Assembly (NCBI GenBank): GCA_037447655.1
Contig: JBBHKE010003570.1
Span: 232,149 to 278,371, forward strand
Length of the DNA: 46,223 bases
From: Zygnema cylindricum
Lineage: Eukaryota; Streptophyta; Zygnematophyceae; Zygnematales; Zygnemataceae
Direction: 5' to 3'
The notes under the pieces are model-generated. The model was not told where the DNA came from. It saw only the letters and a program-made list of their open reading frames with translations, and did not search any database. Below, one piece after another: positions 1 through 10,421 of the stretch (the stretch's first letter is position 1; every line of letters starts with the position of its first letter). Made by a program: the position numbers and the translations under genes.

Positions 1-167
1 AATTTCGTCAGGTGGCGTGCGCTGTACTATGATCATACGTCATATTCGTACGATCGTACAAGAGTGTCCGCAACTCACACCCATACAATATGCCTACTCT
101 ACGCGAGTTTAGTGCCAAGTTTTGTGCTCCTACCAAAGGCCTACCATAAAAACGCCTACTTTTGAAC
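1..167. repeat. Dispersed repeat, inverted partner at 2851-3007
   Basis: Read in reverse complement, this segment matches 2851-3007 over almost its whole length, sharing the stretches around the words aaaagtaggcgtttttatgg and gtaggcatattgtatg. A shorter same-orientation relative lies at about 9610-9664. It is cut by the left window edge, so the full element cannot be delimited. There is no coding potential. Confidence 0.7.
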
Positions 168-216
168 TATGATATAAACTAAAGACACCACGTAGATGTA
201 TATGGAATATTTCTTA

Positions 217-1167
217 GGGTGTGTCCCCATGTGTTCAAGTCAGGATTTTTTTCTGTCGTTTTCACAGAAAATGGGACTTCCAACAAGAAAATATTACGCC
301 GTACGAAAAATGGGCAAAAACACAAGTACATTTTGCGTCATCTTGGAACTTGGAAGGTACGGAAATTTGGCGTTAATATCGTCGCGACCCACTTCCAGCT
401 CATCTTCACACTTGCACTGGAATCAAATCGCTACCTGATTTTAATCAAAATACTACCATATTGACGAATAGAAAATCTGGATTGCACGCGTCAAACGTTT
501 TCGAAAATTTTGAGCGACGAAGAGTACACTCTATTTTTTCCCCAGCTTGTCACGCACATGTACGTACGAACATGACGAGCATGTACGGAAAAAAATTCGT
601 TGGGGTGTCGGACCTCCACTTTCATTCATGGGTCCTTTGCAAAATTTTACGTCGTCCTCGTCTCTCCCCCTCTTTCTCACTCAACCGCTCCTCTTTCTCT
701 CTTGTTTACACGAGATGCAGCAATAATAGTATTTAATGAAAGATATTTTTTTCCTTTTTTTTTAACATTTATGGTATGAGTTTGATGGCATATCGAACGA
801 TAAAAGATAAGAAAACGAAATCGGGAAGCCATGGCGGAAAATCTACATACTGATGACGTCACATGGTAGGATGACTTTGCTATGTCACAAAACCTTAAGC
901 ATCTACAACGTCACAAAAACCTCGACGTCTACAACCGTCGCCGTTTTTGTAGACGTCGCCAATTTTAAGAAGTTTCGTAGTTTCGTAGTCGTCTACATTT
1001 CGTTTCGCACTTTGTCGCACATTTTGTAGACGTCTACAATTGTCACGTATTTGAAGTAATGAAGCCGCAAGTAACGATTGACAAAGGAACACTTTGAAAA
1101 GTACACCGTAAAATCTGCGCTAAAATCCAAAGTAACATTTCAAAGTTTCAGTTACATGGGGACACGC
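217..1167. mobile_element. PIF/Harbinger-like non-autonomous element, copy A
   Basis: The ends are inverted repeats: GGGTGTGTCCCCATGT on the left and ACATGGGGACACGC on the right. The flanking bases TCTTA occur on both sides (212-216 and 1168-1172), which fits a TTA-containing target duplication. An inverted, diverged copy of the same element lies at 6899-7847. The interior holds a short region rich in gacgtctacaa words (about 880-1050) and no transposase reading frame. Assignment to PIF/Harbinger rests on the GGG-type end and a TTA/TAA target and is an inference; the repeat pairing itself is seen directly. Confidence 0.6.
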
Positions 1168-1731
1168 TCTTAGTACACTTACATTTTTAAGGACACCTGG
1201 GCTGTCAAGATTGGTGACATGGACTTAAGTGGATGAAGGAGTCTCCTTTCATCCAAAATTATTGAATATTAATGAAAAATCGCGTCCCATTGGACGCGAG
1301 TTGTATTTTGGGGAATTCTGGCCAATAATACGGAAAAGTAATGCACTAGTTTTTAACTGCTGAAACGGTTAAAAGCTGTGTTTACTTTGCCATGAGTTCG
1401 CACGCATGTGAACCTAAGTTTTTCAACATGTGGATTCTCCCTAATTCGATAGAAACACGACGATAATAAACTATTGACTTATTATTGGCTGGCTGGATCG
1501 TGCAGAGATATTGACGTACCTGTCCGTAATCTCTAGTGCCATGTCCTTCAGTTCAGGCAGCCAGTGCCATTTCACATTTGTATGATTTTTTGTTTTTTTG
1601 TTTGTTTCTGTCAGCAGTTCCTTCCGCAGGTCCTGTACTAAATGATATTATTCAAATTGCGCATCGCGTATTCAATTAAATGTCGTGCACGATTCTATAT
1701 CGTAATGAGATTTAGGCCGACCTTGATACTA
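1168..1731. other. Gene-free AT-rich spacer
   Basis: I see no convincing coding frame, RNA gene or complete mobile element here. The short open frames have no recognisable similarity and look like chance. Confidence 0.5.
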
Positions 1732-2291
1732 CACCGCCAATCGTTATTAGCATTGTGTACGTTAATTCCGTCCCGTTTTTTTTTTTATTATTCTCCATTA
1801 GCGTAGTTCAGTCTATTTTGTTCTTTACTCTATTTAGGGCTAATTTTTTAGGACCGTACAAAATGGAAGTACGCCGTAAGTCAATTAGTGTGGTGTACGG
1901 ACAGAGTCAGACCGTACAAAGATGTACCTTTTTAAGTGAAAAAGTATAATTAATGAGTTTTAGTAGCCGCGGACCCATGAGAATGTGCGCTCTAAAAACG
2001 GGGTCTAATCGGGTTGTCAAATATCACGTTCGCACATATTCGTCCAGCAACCACGTTTCGACTGTGTGAACGTATGATTTGTGTACGATTTGTCAGATTT
2101 TGTACAAATACCTATATTAGTGTAAACATGTTTGCGACCGACATTTATTTTATTAAAAGACCCAAATTATAATTATTAAACAATTAGAATGTATGTTTTT
2201 TTTCAAAATTTTCAAATTCTTACTTAGCATAAACCACGGTAATTTTTTATGTACGCTAAAGAAACTTCTACGCTAATAACGATTGGAGGTG
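1732..2291. mobile_element. Tc1/mariner-type MITE (560 bp)
   Basis: The left end reads CACCGCCAATCGTTATTAGC. The right end in reverse complement reads CACCTCCAATCGTTATTAGC, an imperfect terminal inverted repeat of about 20 bp. Both ends are flanked by TA (1730-1731 and 2292-2293), the target duplication expected of Tc1/mariner elements. No transposase is encoded. Related ends are seen at 2299, 4825, 8663, 21800, 23028, 23416, 37069 and 37287, so this is a multicopy family. Confidence 0.75.
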
Positions 2292-2476
2292 TAAAGTACA
2301 CCGTGAATCGCTATTAGTAGTGTTGGGTATCGAGGACCTATTGCCAATATTCGATATATATATATCGAGTTTTAGGTACCCGATAATCGACATATCAATT
2401 CGATATATTGAAAATCAAAATATCGCGATATATTGCCAATATATCGTATCGCCAATATATATCGAGGCATTAAAAA

Positions 2477-2850
2477 AAAATGAAATTTTTCACAGGTCTC
2501 CAAAGTCACGTGCCTTAGGACAAGGTGAACGTAAAATCTTTGCCGAAAAGAAATACGGTTTTTTTCCTAAAAGTCACCAAAGTGAAGGAGATCCCTTAGG
2601 TACATTGACGCGGTACAATTGTGAAGTACACGTACGTAATACGCAAGTACGAATTTCCATACGAAAATGGTCGGTTTTCAAATCTTTGACGATTTTAGAG
2701 ATTTTATCATAAACATACAAGGAACCACTCAAATTAAAACACGTATGTAAAAACTTGTTTATAGACTATACGCGATGTAACCGAGGCCTCTGTAATACAT
2801 AAATTTTGCTTTCCGTACTTACATAGACCTCCTAGTGTAACCATACTATA
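2477..2850. repeat. Partial direct copy of the element at 3543-3916
   Basis: It aligns co-linearly with 3543-3916, sharing the words aaagtcacgtgcc, ggtacattgacgcggtac, aaaatggtcggttttcaaat and gatgtaaccgaggcctctgtaatac. It lacks the left end of the Harbinger-like element and its right end is decayed (ctagtgtaaccatact). Confidence 0.75.
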
Positions 2851-3007
2851 GTTCAAAAGTAGGCGTTTTTATGGTAGGGGCACAAAACTTCACACAAAAC
2901 TCTCGCAGAGTAGGCATATTGTATGTGTGTGCGTGATGCACACTCTTGTACGAACGTTCGAATCTGACGTATCATCAAAGTACAACGCACGCCGCCGGAC
3001 GAAATTA
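2851..3007. repeat. Inverted partner of 1-167
   Basis: This is the reverse complement of positions 1-167 at roughly 80% identity by eye. It lies inside the hAT element at 2318-4368. Confidence 0.7.
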
Positions 3008-3251
3008 GTTAGCGAACTGACACGGCGTAGGTTGACATTCCGTGAGAAAAAAAACCCGGAAAAAAAACGCGGACGTAAGTTTTACTCTAAATTGTGTTAC
3101 GAGCTTTTAATGTGATATTCTTAGATCGCTACTTTGGTCAGAGACCGTCTGATCGTCCAAATCTGACGGTTTAAATAAAAAATACCTCAAAACTCACGGA
3201 AAAAATAAAAATTTGTCCGAATGTTTTTCAAAATTTAGACATAACAATTAA

Positions 3252-3918
3252 GGGTATGGTTACATCAGACGAAAACTGAGGTTTAATACATAATTTTGTA
3301 CTTGCCCGTACTATGCCGTACTATATTTTTGTGAGTTTCCTAAAAACAACATTATAGAAAGTAAATTTACGATTCTCCAAGCATTCGGAGAAGACATTGA
3401 CCGTCCGATTTCATTTTGGTCTTCATCTGCGAAGCTATCGCTCCATCCGCCTTTGCATTGGTGAACCCACCTTCGCGAGGTGGGTTCACCAATACAGAAC
3501 CAGTCAAATCGCCACACACGGACGAAAGACACATGCGTCAATGAAAAATGAAAATTTTCACACGTCCCCAAAGTCACGTGCCTTCGGACAAGGTGACCGT
3601 AAAATCTTTGCCGAAATGAAAATACGGTTTTTTCCTGAAATTTAGCAGAGTGAAGGAGATCTCTAAGGTACATTGACGCGGTACACTTGGGAAATATACG
3701 TATGTAATAACGCAAGTACGGATTTCCATACGAAAATGGTCGGTTTTCAAATCTTTGAAGATTTTAGAGATTTTATCGTCACCTACGTGGAACCACTAAA
3801 ATGAGAACACGTATGTAAATACTTATTTACACACATTACGCGATGTAACCGAGGCCTCTGTAATACAAACTTTTTGCTGTCCGTACTATTACAAATACCT
3901 CCTGATGTAACCATACCC
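3252..3918. mobile_element. PIF/Harbinger-like element (667 bp) with TAA duplication
   Basis: The ends form an inverted repeat GGGTATGGTTACATCAG / CTGATGTAACCATACCC, perfect over 17 bp, flanked by TAA at 3249-3251 and 3919-3921. The flanking sequence is the inverted form of the tandem unit at 8883-9533, which lacks the insertion. Joining the flanks here with one TAA gives the same order of bases as the uninterrupted unit, so the boundaries are supported by a paralogous empty site. There is no coding capacity for a transposase. Confidence 0.75.
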
Positions 3919-4825
3919 TAATTGTCTATCGATCGATGTGCAACTCAACCCTGTTACCATTAATTTTCATTTTGCGACCAATACAATATGGGTATTAAGG
4001 CCATATTGTATCTTTTGCGTACAATAAGCATATTGTATGGGCGTACTTTCACCTACTTTTGAACTATAAATCATACCCCAAATAAGTAATTATATCGATT
4101 ACAAAATTAGTATTTTTTTGTCGGTTACATTTTGCGGCGTCTACCTTTAAGTCACGGAACGAAAATCACGTCGTACGTGGCGTATCAGACAATTTGTCTT
4201 TTTCGCTAAAATAACATATTATACAAAAATATTAAATTTAATAAAATACTATATATCGCGATGGTTTGTTCGTCCCGGTACGATATATCGATGATTCTGC
4301 TCGATCGATATTCGATATATCGAATATCAAAATTATCACGATATGAATTTACCCGAAACCCTACACTAGCTATAAGAGTAAAATAATAAATAGCGTCAAA
4401 AAAAATAGTGTTACTAACGCTAATTGCGGAAAAAAATATTAAAAAAAACATATATACTAATTAATCACGAACTCTTATTTGGGTTATTTTGAATAATAAT
4501 AGCCTGTCGTATTGATGTCTACATCAATATATGCATTTGTACAAAATCTAACAATTCGTACGCCAAAATTTGAATATTCGAGTTTGCGTCTCCTTTTCCC
4601 AGTGCACATTCACATGCGTGCGCAATTACATTAAATGACTTTTTGTACATTTTTATTTAAAAAAATACATTTTGGTACGGAAAAACCGTGTCCTTACACA
4701 AATTATAGATATTGTGGTGTACTTCTGTTTTTAACGCCAATTAAATAAATAACCCTAAAAGGCGTGAAGGAAAAAAAATATAATTATTGATTGTATTTCA
4801 TAAACTCTAATAGCGATTGGCGGTG

Positions 4826-6898
4826 TACTCAACCGTACTGTAGTGTCTTCCATGGACCACTTTATGCCTTTACACAAATATCGCCATCGTTGACCCTCCA
4901 ACGTTTTTAATCTTGTTGTGTATCTTCTTATCGGGAAAAATCTAATACACTACACATCGCTTATATCTACCTTTTAGGAGGGTTGATAAAATTCAGTATA
5001 TAAGGGGATTATATTTAACATTGAGGGGGCTGATAACTTTCAGTATATTGTCCCTGATAATTATTGTCAATGTAATCCAATATATTCAACCAATAATCAA
5101 TAACAGTTGATAACCAATATATCTCGTAGGGGCAAAGGGGGGGCGTATCACAATCGGCCGGGGAAAGGGGGATGAGAGATGGTTTGAACAAAAAAGGGTA
5201 CAAAATACCAACTGCATATATAAAATACATATGAAAAACAAAACGATATATATCAATTATCCGTGAGCAAAAAACATACCAACTAAAGGTAAAAGGCTAC
5301 AAAGGCAAAACAACATTATTTTGTAGGGATTAACCACAACACTTATTATTTGTATGCACTATAACTCCCCACGGTTGTCACGGTTAAAATCTCTAATTAT
5401 AAAAAGTGTCTTTTGACCCGAAATCATAGTTTAGTGTAAATAAAATTGTTGATTTAAGTGGTCTAAATAATGCCCGAGGGAAAACATAATTCAGTAAAGT
5501 AAATTTCGATAATAACTAACACTAATAGCAATCGTCTTTATATTATAGTGTTGCCTTCACAATGTGTCAAAAAACATTATGTCACAATTAATATAACTCT
5601 CTAGGATATGCTGTATAATTTTGCAACTTTAGCTTTCATCAACCTCAAAACTACTACCGCGCTATATACAAGATCCACTGTATAAATAAATTTTAAATAA
5701 AATTGGTAAATAGATAAAATATCATTAAGAATGAAAGACTAACTACAATTTTAAGAGACAAGGCACCTGAATTAATTTAGGGATGTAAGATACAAGACTG
5801 CTAACAGATTACATAAGACTCGTTGGATTAAACTAAAATAATGTAACTTGATTGCCTTTCAACACCATAAGATTCAACCTTTATACGACTAAGCGTAGTG
5901 GTGAATGGTCGTCCTAGATTGTGAGACTCAGCTCCCCACCATTCAATATTCCTTTAATATGATGTTATGACCTTGAGTGTGAATTTTATTTGGGCTTTGG
6001 GTCGACGTCCATTCTTTTTTTGATATTTTTCCATGACGTAGTATTTAGTGCTATTGTAGTTCAATTTTCATTTTTTTTTTGTCGTTTTTAGGTTTCAAAT
6101 TTGTCTACTTATAATTGTTTAGCTTTTGCAATATTTGTTGTTCCGTTTGGATTTTGCGTCTCTTAAAGATGTATAAGATTTTCTATGTTAATCATGTATT
6201 TAAATTTTACGGGTTTACCATATCGTATTTATGACGATTTTTTTTTCGATACAATACAGTTAATGTAAAAATAGAAATGTAATAAATATGTATTCGTCAC
6301 CATATGTGCCCTTTGTCTTTGGATGGTATACAACGCCGATTACTCAATTTGTCGTGACCAAAATTACGGTGCACGTCACTACACTGCGCAATGCCATGAA
6401 CTATAATGATACTAATTTGCTCGCGATTTTTTGCTAGCCAAAAATCATAAACTAGTGTTGGCAACATTATTAAATATAGGGGACTATATTTGCTCGCCTC
6501 CTTGTATCAAAATATGTAGGTGTATATATTTGAGTTTCCCATTTTACGCTAATATATATTCAAGGTAATATTTACTTCAAAAAGTGTGATGGGAAAAACC
6601 ATTAAGGTTCAAATAAAAAAATAAAAAATAGCGCTTGAGCTCAAAAGACAAAGTAGACTAACTTTACGGCCCTATGACGCTAAGTAAGGGTTTTTTTATG
6701 TCGTTTTCTTACAAATTTAGTGGCGCACTACTAAAGTTACAACTATAGGAAAAAAATGCAAAAATGTAAAGTATAATTTGCGTCATATTCGAACATATAA
6801 TGTATAACAAGTTGTCGTTTTGTGATTTTTTTACCCCCTGTCACGTCATCTTCAAACTTTTTTTAAAACACATCGATGATGTGTTTTAAATAGAGTAA
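4826..6898. other. Gene-free AT-rich region
   Basis: There are no convincing coding frames in this 2-kb stretch. It is strongly AT-rich with scattered short repeats. A decayed fragment around 6690-6800 shares the word gtcgttttc and nearby bases with 240-340 of Harbinger-like copy A. I see no RNA gene and no complete transposon ends. Confidence 0.5.
6862..6890. repeat. Perfect 13-bp hairpin
   Basis: The arm tttaaaacacatc is followed by the loop gat and the exact complementary arm gatgtgttttaaa. It lies immediately left of the Harbinger-like copy B. Its role is unknown. Confidence 0.8.
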
Positions 6899-7847
6899 GG
6901 GTGCTTTCGCATGTAAGCGAAACTTTAGTCTTGTAACTTTGATTTTAGCGAAGATTTTCCGTACTACTTTCAAAGCATTTGTTTGTAAATAAATGAATTC
7001 TTTACTTTAGATTGTGACGGATGTACACGTGGGTGTAATTTGTGACGGATGTACACGTGGGTGTAATTTGTGAAGGATGTAGACGACTACAAATCTCGCG
7101 ACAATTGATGACGTCTACAAAATAGCGACGGTTGTAGACGTCTAACTACTTTTGACTCCGTAGATGTTTAGGGTTTGTGACATTTTGACGTCACGCTCAA
7201 ATTATAACAATGCCAACGTCACATATTCTAAAATTTCCGCCATGGTTTCCCAATTTTGATTTAAGTATTTTCTCACTCTACTTGCGATCAAAATACGCCC
7301 AAACATAGTAAAAAAAAACATTATTAAAGATATATCATTTGATACCATTATTGACGTTTTTCATTGCAAAAATTGTGAGATATACGCGGTAGTGGGAGCG
7401 GGAGAGAGAGAGGCGCTCTGATGGACTTCGCTTTTGCGAAATGGCGCCCGTTGGTCGAGACCCCTTCCACGACATCTGTACGGAAAAAAGTAATGCACAG
7501 ACTGGAAATGTGCAGTAGGTTTTTTTTTGGTACTATAGGCACAAAAATTGTCAAAAACTTCCGGCACGTGCGACAACACCTGCCTATTCGCTCACCCCGT
7601 ATAACTTTATTTAAAATCACCTCGCGAGGTGATATTATATAAAGTTTGAAAAAAAGTTGAAAGGATGCGAAAGTGGGTCGAAATGGGCTAGACGACAAAC
7701 TTTGGTACATGTTAAGTTTCAAGGTAACGCAACTTGTGCGGTGGTAATTTAAATTTGATGGTTGGGCTGCGGATTTTCTCGTTTTTTTCTAAGTTATGGA
7801 GGAAAACGACAGAAAATAATTGTAACTGTAGCACATGCGGAAGTACC
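6899..7847. mobile_element. PIF/Harbinger-like element, copy B (inverted)
   Basis: This is an inverted, diverged copy of the element at 217-1167. The left end GGGTGCTTTCGCATGT is preceded by TAA. The right end ACATGCGGAAGTACC is followed by TTAA. Internal correspondence includes the gacgtctacaa block, the ccatgg block and a purine-rich block near 7390-7412. Pairing with copy A makes an inverted repeat of nearly 1 kb per arm around 5.7 kb of spacer. Confidence 0.6.
7013..7080. repeat. Two copies of a 28-bp unit plus a partial third
   Basis: The unit starts at 7013 and again at 7041 with no mismatch: tgtgacggatgtacacgtgg followed by gtgtaatt. A partial, changed third copy begins at 7069. It lies inside Harbinger-like copy B. 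Confidence 0.85.
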
Positions 7848-8662
7848 TTAACTCCTCTTCTAAAATTATAAAATTATATTCGCACGTGTCAAAATTTTCA
7901 AAAGTTTTTTACGACGATAAAAATTACACAGTTGTTTATTTTCGTCCGCTTGCATCTTGTACATTTTATTTTTTTGGCTCTCAAGGTTGCACTGCTATTT
8001 CACTAAAATATTAAATTTTATAAACGATAGCTTACTCCTCTTTAGGTTGTCAACCTTGCCTCTCCTTCACTCCAAACCTCACTTATTAGCGACATAAGTG
8101 GATGCAGGCATAATGTTGAGGGCGACCGCACGTGCGCGAATCAAGTCACGTTGGGAAGCATAAAAAAAACGCTCCCATAAAAAAAAATATTATTCTCGGG
8201 GCCACAAGAATTATATCCGCATTCATGGCGATAAGACATAAGAGGTAAACGCAAAAGCATCTTGATCAGCCATGTCTGGAAGGATTTACGTTTGCGATGT
8301 TATGCAAAGACATACGACGTTCCAAAATGTTTAAAAAAATAATATTTGTCTTGCGACATTCCAATTTAAAAGATAATACGGTGTGTCAAGACAAATTGTA
8401 GACGTTGACATTGATAACGGGCATTGTTGACGTGGAGAATTGTCACAATCTAAACTAACAACTTCGTTGTTACACATTGAGACACTTGGAAAACGTGTCC
8501 GAAGAATTTGCGCTATAATATAAAGTAAGTTAGCTAAGTTATAATGACATGTGGTCGTACCTTGAGACAAAGTAAACAAGTGAAGGATCCAAATATAACT
8601 AGAATAATGGTAGTATATAATGTATATTAATTAATGTTAATAAAGGTGGGAAGTGTGGTGTA
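7848..8662. other. Gene-free spacer
   Basis: No supported gene, RNA or complete mobile element is visible. The base composition is AT-rich like the rest of the left flank. Confidence 0.5.
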
Positions 8663-8838
8663 CACCCTCTATCGCTAGTAGTGTATGGGGTTTCATTTGC
8701 CACTTATAACTTCTTTTCTCTGCGCACACTTGTCCGATTCTAAATTGGAGATCGCCAATCGGAAGGTGCGAATCTTGCACGGTCAGCACATAAGGCTGGC
8801 GTACAAAAATGGAGCTTTGTCGTTGGACTTTATCCATG
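8663..8838. mobile_element. Tc1/mariner-type MITE, decayed copy
   Basis: The left end CACCCTCTATCGCTAGTAG follows TA at 8661-8662. The interior (ttctctgcgcacacttgtcc and the following gatcgccaatcggaagg) matches the MITE at 37069-37287 in the same orientation. The right end is too decayed to place exactly; a ccatggtg near 8836 may be its remnant. Confidence 0.55.
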
Positions 8839-8882
8839 GTGGTTCAGGCCATAGTTAAAAAGTAGGGGAAAGTAGGCCCATA

Positions 8883-9533
8883 CAATATGCCTATTGTATG
8901 TAAAACATACAATATGACCTTAAGACCCATATTGTATTGGTTGCAAAATGAAAAAAAATAGTAACAGGGTTGAGTTGCACATCGATTGATAAAAAATAGA
9001 CGTCATGTCTAAATTTTGAAAAACATTCGGAAAAATAATAATTTTTCTGTGAGTAATGAGGTTTTTTGTATTTTAACCGTCAGATTTGGACGGTCGGACA
9101 ATATGCCTATTGTATGCAAAACATACAATATGACCTTAAGACCCATATTGTGTTGGTCGCAAAATGAAAAAAAATAGTAACAGGGTTGAGTTGCACATCG
9201 ATCGATAGAGAATTAGACGTCATGTCTAAACGTTGAAAAAATTTTGGACAAATAATAATTTTTCTGTGAGTTCTGAGGTTTTTTGTATTTTAACCGTCAG
9301 ATTTGGACGATCGGACAATATGCCTATTGTATGTAAAAGATACAACATGACCTTAAGACCCATATTGTGTTGGTCCCAAAATGAAAAAAAATAGTAACAC
9401 GGTTGAGTTGCACATTGATCGATAGAGAATTAGACGTCATGTCTAAATTTTGAAAAACATTCGGACAAATAATATTTTTTTTGTGAGTTATGAGGTTTTT
9501 TTTTATTTTAACCGTCAAATGTGGACGATCGGA
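8883..9533. repeat. Three tandem units of about 217 bp
   Basis: Units begin with caatatgcctattgtatg at 8883, 9099 and 9316, a spacing of 216 and 217 bp. Each contains agggttgagttgcacatcgat (allowing single changes), a stretch ending in tctaaattttgaaaaa or a variant, and accgtcagatttggac. The inverted form of one unit flanks the Harbinger-like insertion inside the hAT element (3130-3245 and 3924-4070). The units differ by small substitutions. Confidence 0.85.
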
Positions 9534-9664
9534 CGGTCGCTGATCAATGTAGCGATCTAATAAGATCACATGAAAAGCCCATAACACAACTCATCTTGCG
9601 CCGTGTCAGTTGCACTACGCACACACATACAGTATGCCTACTCTACGCGAGTTTGTGCCAAGCA

Positions 9665-10142
9665 TAGTTGTTCAAATCGCGCGATTTTTTCCTTTTTTCC
9701 GATTAAAACGTATAAATCGTGACTTTTGAATAAATCGGAAAAAAACGCGATGTACTTTCTGTCCGGTAAACTGAACGGATAATTTACAAAAACTGTACGG
9801 TATGTACAGTAACTGTACGGTTTTGTACCAAAAAAGTACGGAATTTGACTAAAAGATACGTTGCACTTCGTAGTACTTTCTGTCCGGTAAACTGAACAGA
9901 AATTTAACGGGAAACGTACGGAATTATAACAAAATTGTACGGATTATGACGAAAAGAGACGGGAACTGTACGTGAAATGTACAAACTGCGGGATATGTAA
10001 AATTTATTTTGGTTTACATGTACGGAATAGTACAGAGAAAAAATCATTAAAGATTTTTACGAATTTTTCAAAAGGTTCAATGCGTTTGTTACGTATAATT
10101 CGTCGTGATTAAATCGTTCGCACTAAACGCCGTGAACAACTA
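9665..10142. mobile_element. hAT-like element (478 bp), duplication not found
   Basis: The ends form an exact inverted repeat, TAGTTGTTCA / TGAACAACTA; one flanking base pair on each side also matches. The interior holds two tandem units about 121 bp apart, beginning at 9752 and 9873 with gtactttctgtccggtaaac. The same words occur in the hAT element at 21941-22663, which supports a common family. No 8-bp target duplication is visible, so the assignment is tentative. Confidence 0.5.
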
Positions 10143-10421
10143 TGTTTTAGATCCAGGAAATGTACGCATTTTTGAAATGCACGAAATGTAAGCCACGTAT
10201 TGAACGAACTGGATCGTTTGATATCACGACTATCGTAGAAGCGATATATCGGGCATGTATTTAAAATCATAGATTATTGTGACTCCCAAAAAAGTACATA
10301 TCGGTTAGCGGCAGAACCACATAGCTGTGGCGGATTTTGATTCCCTCATGCTGCTGTAAGTGTCGAAGACTTTTCAGTTTTTGTGTTTGCATTAACATCG
10401 GTTTTATTCCATTTAACAGCC

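Larger units (their letters stand above)
2318..4368. mobile_element. hAT-type non-autonomous element (2.05 kb), nested
   Basis: The left end begins TAGTGTTGGGTATCG and the right end closes with a diverged form, ACCCTACACTA. It is flanked by 8-bp duplications, gctattag (2310-2317) and gctataag (4369-4376), matching at 7 of 8 bases. An 8-bp duplication and TAG-starting ends are typical of the hAT superfamily. Subterminal regions are rich in tatcgatat words, as in the relatives at 21941 and 35809. The interior is a patchwork: a Harbinger-like copy at 3252-3918, a partial relative at 2477-2850 and an inverted piece matching 1-167. No transposase is visible. Confidence 0.7.
2299..4825. mobile_element. 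Tc1/mariner-type MITE interrupted by a hAT element
   Basis: The left end CACCGTGAATCGCTATTAG starts after TA (2297-2298). The right end, ending before TA at 4826-4827, reads CACCGCCAATCGCTATTAGAG in reverse complement. The two ends are split because a hAT-type element (2318-4368) landed 19 bp inside the left end. Without the insert and one target duplication the host element is about 470 bp. It starts only five bases after the MITE at 1732-2291. Confidence 0.7.

Noticed and set aside
2320-2712. Open frame of 130 codons
   Set aside because: It lies wholly inside the hAT element, begins in the tatcgatat-rich terminal region and has no domain-like features.
8883-9533. CRISPR-like array
   Set aside because: Units are directly adjacent 217-bp tandem copies without distinct spacers, and the genome is eukaryotic.
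10383-10421. Earlier start of the hydratase frame
   Set aside because: The first codon there is GTG, not ATG; the first ATG in frame, in good context, is at 10422.
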